NCBI GenBank assembly: GCA_009176605.1
Contig: SEYY01011860.1
Coordinates: 2,501-27,795 of the forward strand
Length of the DNA: 25,295 nt
Direction of reading: 5' to 3'
DNA from: Armadillidium nasatum
Taxonomy: Eukaryota > Arthropoda > Malacostraca > Isopoda > Armadillidiidae
In this document: one piece after another, positions 21,220 through 25,295 of the stretch
Layout of the letters: each line of letters opens with the position of its first letter
Numbering within the stretch: the first letter of the stretch is position 1
Program-made: the position numbers and the translations under genes
Notes under the pieces: generated by a model
Told to the model about the DNA's origin: nothing
Database searches by the model: none
Seen by the model: the letters and a program-made list of their open reading frames with translations, nothing else

Positions 21220-22074
21220 AGCTTATGGTAATAATTCACTCTGGCACGAACCTCTCTATTTTTCACTATACTGAAAATATGAAGTAAAAATGTTTAAATA
21301 CATTCTACACATACTTTTCTTTCATGGAAGAGTAACAAATACATAATAAAAAAGAAAACCCCCCCAAAAAATACTATATATTTTGCAAAAATGAAATCAA
21401 CTGTCTTTTAAATTGTCCTATAATATAATTTTAGCAACAACAACATTCTCGGATATCTCTATTTTCTATATTTAATTTACCATTTCATTCTATTTTCTCT
21501 CTCTCTCTCTTTTTAGAGATAGAGGCATATAATATATATATGTGGAAACCAATATATCAATGCAAATTTTATCAATCAGTTAGGCCTGTATCACATGGCA
21601 AACTTCAGCCATTCAGGTTATGATAAGTCAAACTAACGTATACTAGAAAAGTAAAAAATAATAGTAATAATAATAATATTAATAGGCATAAATGAAATGA
21701 AAGCTAAATAATAATACAAATGTCCAAAAATTTACATTGATATATCAATGTTTCCATATATTGAGGATTGAATTACAGTACCATGCAGAAAAATAACAGA
21801 ACAGTCAAAGGACAAATATGGCAACCTGGAACTCAATTGGTTTTACTATTTTTGTACAAACGAATGCCAGTCAAAGAAAAGTTGCTTCACCATTCAGAAT
21901 AGAAATGTTTTTTTCTTTTTTTTTTTAATAGTTTTTCTTTTTATTATGTATTTATATTACTTTACCGTAGAGTAATAGTATGTGTAGAATGCATTTAAAC
22001 ATAATTTGACTTCATATTTTCAATATAGTGAAAAATAGAGAGGTTCGTGCCAGATCGAATTATTACCAAGCTTA
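21220..22074. repeat. Long inverted repeat with a nested inner inverted repeat
   Basis: The left arm (21220-21359) and right arm (21931-22074) share, as reverse complements, GGCACGAACCTCTCTATTTT, CATTCTACACATACT and AAATACATAATAAAAA. I estimate 80-90% identity over the best 95 bases. Inside, 21536-21574 and 21731-21763 form a second inverted pair around ATATATCAATG. No coding sequence. Probably a foldback/MITE-type element, perhaps with a nested second element. Confidence 0.7.
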
Positions 22075-22247
22075 TATTTATTTATTTATACAAGGCATAT
22101 ATTTATTTATTTTTATACTTACTTTTGTACTTTTGTAATTTTTACATGCACTTCACCAGCTTGGGCATTGGCATGTGCTACCTAAATTAAATTGGTGCTA
22201 CACAAATACGTACTAACACACATGTTCAAATTTACCTAGAGTATTCC

Positions 22248-23335
22248 CTAAATGAATTCATATAGTTGTATATTTTTTAAATAATCAAAAATATAAGATT
22301 CTGGAAATGACCAGGAAAGTAGGTTTTCCAAAGTGAAAGACAAAGATAGTCTATCACATATGCCCCTCAGAAGTGCTCTTTGAGGATTCAATATAGGACA
22401 ATCTATAAATATGTGCTTAATAGTAAGCTTCTTTTGACAGTGTACACAAATTTTACAAAGGGAATATTAAAAAAAGTGGATGACAGTAAAGAGAGCACAA
22501 TCCAACCTAAGTCTCATCAGGATAACTTGATTTCTTCTAGCATGATGATAAGTATTTGACCAATCCTGAATAAGTGGTTTTATATTCGGTAAATGACCCT
22601 TACATTGACCCCACTCCCTCTGCCACATGGCAGTGCAAATCCTCCTTATCAATATGTTGAATTCTGTTGTAGAATACTTTACATTTACTGGCAATCCCAA
22701 TATGCAAGCATCTTTGGCTGCCATGTCCACTCGATCGTGCAAGTCAATTCCAACATGTCCATGAATCCAAAAAAATTCTATCAATCTATCGTGCAATTCC
22801 ATAATGAACATTATTTTATAAATTAAAAAATGTGATGAGTTTCCTTCCATAGCTCTCAGTGCAGAGAGAGAATCTGTAAATATAGCAAGTTTGGTATGTG
22901 GTTTGGCTTTAAAATTGATTAAACTTTTATATATTGCGTATAGCTCAGCTGTGAAAACTGAGCTGTAGTATGGCAGCTTAAATTAACAAAGACTTTCGTT
23001 ATACAAAAAAGCACATCCAGTATGATCTTCATCCTTTGATCCATCTGTCAAGCAAAGATTGTAATTTTCATCTTTCAAGTAATGTACTATCTCAGCAAAT
23101 CTTCTTTTATATACAATATGTGCTATATCCTGCTTGGGAAACTGAGTAAAATCATAATGAAATTTGGTATTATTCCATTTATATGAATATGTCAATAGAA
23201 CAGTAGCTATGTTCTCCACTGGCAGATTAAGGAAGGGCATAAGGACGAATCAAGTAATAATCATAAACATAATAGTTCAGTAGTTCTTGTCTCATAGGAT
23301 GATCATGTTTTGATAGTCTTGAACACATGTATTTA
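22248..23335 (-). mobile_element. LINE relic: RNase H domain and C-terminal Cys/His region
   Basis: The minus strand reads HDHPMRQELL (about 23310), then CLTDGSKDEDHTGCAF (first catalytic Asp), a premature TAA (22983-22985), FTAELYAIYKSL (Glu), IFTDSLSALRAM (Asp), FFWIHGHVGI and MAAKDA, all in one frame apart from the stop. This is the order of the RNase H domain of non-LTR retrotransposons. After a frameshift near 22467, CKICVHC...KHIFIDCP gives the usual C-terminal Cys/His knuckle, ending at TAG 22248-22250. The reverse transcriptase itself is missing. Confidence 0.8.
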
Positions 23336-23339
23336 AACC

Positions 23340-23450
23340 AGGGTTGCATGGTTTTAACCAGATGGTTTAAACCAATTGGTTTTTTTTGGTTTAAACCAAC
23401 TGAAAAAAACCATGTTTTTTTTTGGTTTAAACCAATTTTTTATTTTTATT
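23340..23450. repeat. Cluster of TGGTTTAAACCA palindromes
   Basis: The perfect 12-base palindrome TGGTTTAAACCA occurs at 23363-23374, 23387-23398 and 23423-23434, with further half-sites GGTTTTAACCA and AAACCATG. It lies between the LINE relic and the (TA)n block. Confidence 0.8.
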
Positions 23451-23469
23451 AATGAATTTATATACAAGC

Positions 23470-23818
<349 letters not shown>

Positions 23819-23819
23819 C

Positions 23820-25295
23820 CCCTCACCTTTCCCACTTCTCGTGGGGTGGTGCCCGTCACAGTTCGTTTACACCCCCACATCCACCCTCTATCTCCCACCC
23901 CCCTCACCATGCCCTCCATCTCACTCTGTCCTCCGTGACTCTCCTACCTTCGTCCACATTCAAACCTCTCCCCCCTAATATCTCCCCTACCCTTCCCCCT
24001 TCCTCCCTCTACCTTGGATCTCATCACTCTACCCACCATCCTATTCTCATCCATTCTACACATATGCCCAAACAATCTTAATACACCCTCTTCTACTCTG
24101 CCCACTATTCCCCTCTTCCATCCACACATCTCTCTTATTCTTTCATTCCTGATTCTATCTACCCTCCTTAACCCACACATATTCCTCAATCCTTTCATTT
24201 CAAAAACTTCTAATCTTTTCCTAATCTGAGCATTCATCACCCATAAATTGCAGATGGCAGACTCATACTCTCAAACATTCTTACCATTATTTCCTTTGAT
24301 ATTCTCCCCTTATTCCATACTTCCCTCAGTCCCCCCATCACTCTCATTCCTTCAATCACTCTATTCTTTATTTCCCCATCCATTTCCCCTTTTCCCTCCA
24401 CTAGCATTCCCAGATATTTAAACTTCTCTCCCCCACCTTGACACCCCCCATTCCTCCCCTCTTATTGCCTTAACCCTGCTCCCAATCCTCATCACTTTAC
24501 CTTTGATGAATTTACCCTTAATCCCTTAGACACACATTCCCTCACAAAATCTTTCACCAACATTCTCAGCTTATCCCCAGATTCTGCAACTAAGACCGCA
24601 TCATCCGCAAACAACAAGAACAAGACATTTACCTCCCATTTCCCCTCTCTACTTCTCAACCTAATACCCTTCCCTTCCCTCTTCATCCCCCTAACAACAC
24701 CATCCATTAGCACATTAAACAACCACGGAAACTTAACACACCCCTGCCTCAGTCCAACTCCCACGTTAAACCATTCAGTCAGTTCTCTCCTCACCCTCAC
24801 CCTCGCTCTACAGTTCTCATAAAATGATTTATTTCCATTCAATAATCTACCTCTCACTCCCCCCTTCCTTATAGAACCTCAAACAATTTCCTCCTACAAA
24901 CTCTATCATGCGCTTTTCCAAATCCATAAAGCATACATACCCCACTCTATCTTTCTCACTCAAATACTTGTAGAAAGCCTCCTTTTTCGTTTTAACCATA
25001 TTCTCCAACTCTTCATTCCACCACTCACTCCCCTTTCTCTACCATTACCTATTTTTTTTATCCCACACACTCTTCTCGCAACTTCCATCAATGCTCCCTT
25101 CAGTTTACTCCACTCTTCCTCCACCCCTTCCACCTCACCTCCCCTAACCTCCTCCCATTTCTCCCCTTACCCCTCTTGTGTATTCACCTCTCTCTCCTCA
25201 TCTTCTAAACCTCTCCACCCGTACTATCTCCACCACCCTCCCTCTCCCTCCCACTTTCTCCCAACCTCCTTTAGCTTTTATTTTCGCCACCACCA
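23820..25295 (-). mobile_element. Non-LTR retrotransposon reverse transcriptase (third LINE family), partial
   Basis: Running off the right edge, the minus strand gives EEEWSKLKGALMEVARRVCG (about 25060-25120), WWNEELENMVKTKKEAFYKY (about 24975), FGKAHDRVCRRKLFEVL (about 24900), LRQGCVKFPWLFNVLMDGVV (about 24690-24750), LLFADDAVLVAES (about 24585), KYLGMLVEGKG (about 24415) and LRLFGHMCRMDENRMVGRVM (about 24040). This is the classical domain order, with an intact FADD catalytic motif. Frames change at several points, so it is probably dead. The plus strand is markedly C-rich, reflecting a purine-rich sense strand. The 3' end meets (TA)n/(TTA)n at 23818. Confidence 0.82.

Noticed and set aside
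24014..24229. Plus-strand 71-codon frame rich in Leu/Ile/Pro
   Set aside because: It is antisense to the LINE reverse transcriptase remnant, which has a recognisable domain order on the minus strand.

Overview
The window looks like genomic DNA of an arthropod, most likely a decapod crustacean. Three things suggest this: a spliced BTB/POZ plus C2H2 zinc-finger gene of the arthropod tramtrack/lola type; several decayed non-LTR retrotransposons whose protein remnants resemble families common in shrimp and crab genomes; and an extreme load of (TA)n and (AAT)n microsatellites in AT-rich DNA. There is no sign of bacterial gene organisation, CRISPR or operons. The species assignment is inference.

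The one recognisable host gene lies on the minus strand from about 15495 down to 5112. I reconstruct seven coding exons from splice sites and reading frame: 15418-15495 and 13196-14185 (together one complete BTB domain), then 12768-12837, 12290-12438, 10801-10864, 9197-9361, and a long last exon 5112-6638 with four C2H2 fingers and a Ser/Thr-rich tail. All six introns are GT..AG. The model needs one single-base frame correction in the fourth exon, and the C-terminus appears to continue in another frame (4855-5124). The product, about 1000 residues, should be a nuclear sequence-specific transcription regulator: the BTB domain dimerises, the fingers bind DNA.

The rest is repeat-dominated. At the left: a (TA)n block, a ~78-bp tandem array (about 305-800), and a plus-strand LINE relic (1466-2539) ending in (TA)n. 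Around 4551-4691 lies a short tandem array beyond the gene's 3' end. Introns of the gene carry LINE relics (6698-7190, 8184-8390, 8396-8830, 11070-11640), a complex foldback repeat (7451-8160), an unidentified coding-like relic (9900-10560), and two hAT-like non-autonomous elements: 14330-15134 with a perfect 8-bp target duplication, and 12463-12592 next to a 3' splice site. Upstream of the gene (15660-22250) are a TIR element (16138-16390), a second, perfectly duplicated copy of the small hAT-like family (18524-18745), a tRNA-derived SINE (18999-19166), a mariner-like transposase relic (about 19840-20330), another LINE fragment (20525-20840) and a long inverted repeat (21220-22074). The right end holds two minus-strand LINE relics: an RNase H/C-terminal module (22248-23335) and a reverse transcriptase with an intact FADD motif (about 23820-25295) that runs off the window.

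The most interesting material is how mobile and simple repeats sit against the splice signals of the BTB zinc-finger gene, and the undescribed-looking repeat families themselves. I found no evidence for a novel multi-gene system.
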